Of a stretch of DNA of 5,980 nt, positions 5,711 through 5,980 are shown piece by piece; the first letter of the stretch is position 1; every line of letters begins with the position of its first letter. The DNA is from Candidatus Bipolaricaulota bacterium (GTDB lineage Bacteria > Bipolaricaulota > Bipolaricaulia > RBG-16-55-9). The notes under the pieces were generated by a model. That model saw nothing but the letters and a program-made list of their open reading frames with translations. It did no database searches and had not been told where the DNA came from. Where the stretch lies: assembly GCA_015487455.1 (NCBI GenBank), contig WFPR01000234.1, positions 1 to 5,980 on the forward strand, read 5' to 3'. Made by a program: the position numbers and the translations under genes.

Positions 5711-5980
5711 GGGCGATGAAAAAGTGGTCCGTGATGGTCGTCGAGGACGAGCCCGTCACCCGCGAGCACATCTGCGCCCTTGTGAAGCAAGACCCGGACT
5801 TCGAGCTGGCGGGGGGCTGCGCCACCGTCGAGGAGGCCCTGGCGCTCTTGGACGAAAGGCCCGTGGACTTGCTGTTGCTCGACGTTCAGCTCCCCGGCGA
5901 GGACGGGTTCGGGCTGCTGCGCGCCCTCCGGGCCGAGGGCCGGGCGCTGCCGCTCGTGATCTTCATCACGGCGTACGATC
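5707..5980 (+). CDS. Response regulator, receiver domain start (probably LytTR/AlgR type), truncated by window end
   Basis: The first 91 codons of the cognate response regulator, open to the right edge. The protein starts MRAMKKWSVMVVEDEPVTRE, giving the acidic pocket E13-D14. LLLLDVQLPGEDGFGLL follows, with phosphoacceptor D59, and IFITAYD supplies the conserved Thr88. The receiver Lys and the output domain lie outside the window. Pairing with a LytS-type kinase, and the 'ITAYD' ending, make a LytTR DNA-binding output most likely, but this is inference. ATG 5707 is preferred because of the ATGA overlap with the kinase stop and the GGTGGAG at 5697-5703. ATG 5716 is a possible alternative, giving a protein shorter by three residues. 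Confidence 0.92.
   Translation, partial: MRAMKKWSVMVVEDEPVTREHICALVKQDPDFELAGGCATVEEALALLDERPVDLLLLDVQLPGEDGFGLLRALRAEGRALPLVIFITAYD

Overview
The window is a densely packed stretch of bacterial chromosome from a GC-rich organism. All seven genes are on the + strand, gaps are at most 35 nt, and three junctions are 4-nt ATGA overlaps. Strong GGAGG-type ribosome binding sites precede most starts, and no rRNA, tRNA, CRISPR, IS or terminator-like hairpin is visible. The sequence does not fix the taxon. The high GC, the mitochondrial-like (ALDH4A1-type) PruA and the presence of Uma2 and DUF2283/DUF4258 genes would suit several GC-rich, often thermophilic or environmental phyla, such as Deinococcota, Chloroflexota, Bipolaricaulota or Rhodothermia. 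That placement is inference only.

Layout: (1) 1-616 is the C-terminal third of a 1-pyrroline-5-carboxylate dehydrogenase (proline catabolism), with its start outside the window. (2) 637-1127 holds two small overlapping genes, DUF4258 then DUF2283, which look like a toxin-antitoxin-type pair and are lower in GC than their flanks. (3) 1145-4026 holds tldD and tldE/pmbA, the two subunits of the TldD/TldE metalloprotease. The zinc site (HESCGH plus a distal Cys) is intact in TldD and absent from TldE, as expected. (4) 4062-4625 is a Uma2-family PD-(D/E)XK-type nuclease-fold protein. (5) 4628-5980 is a LytS/YehU-type membrane histidine kinase followed by the start of its response regulator, which runs off the right edge.

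Functionally these look like several modules sharing one directon rather than one pathway. The clearest units are the protease pair and the two-component pair. The most interesting juxtaposition is the putative toxin-antitoxin pair placed directly in front of tldD, because E. coli TldD/TldE is known to act on the CcdA antitoxin and on the microcin B17 precursor. A functional link here is a hypothesis, not something the sequence proves. I did not find convincing evidence of a wholly new system.
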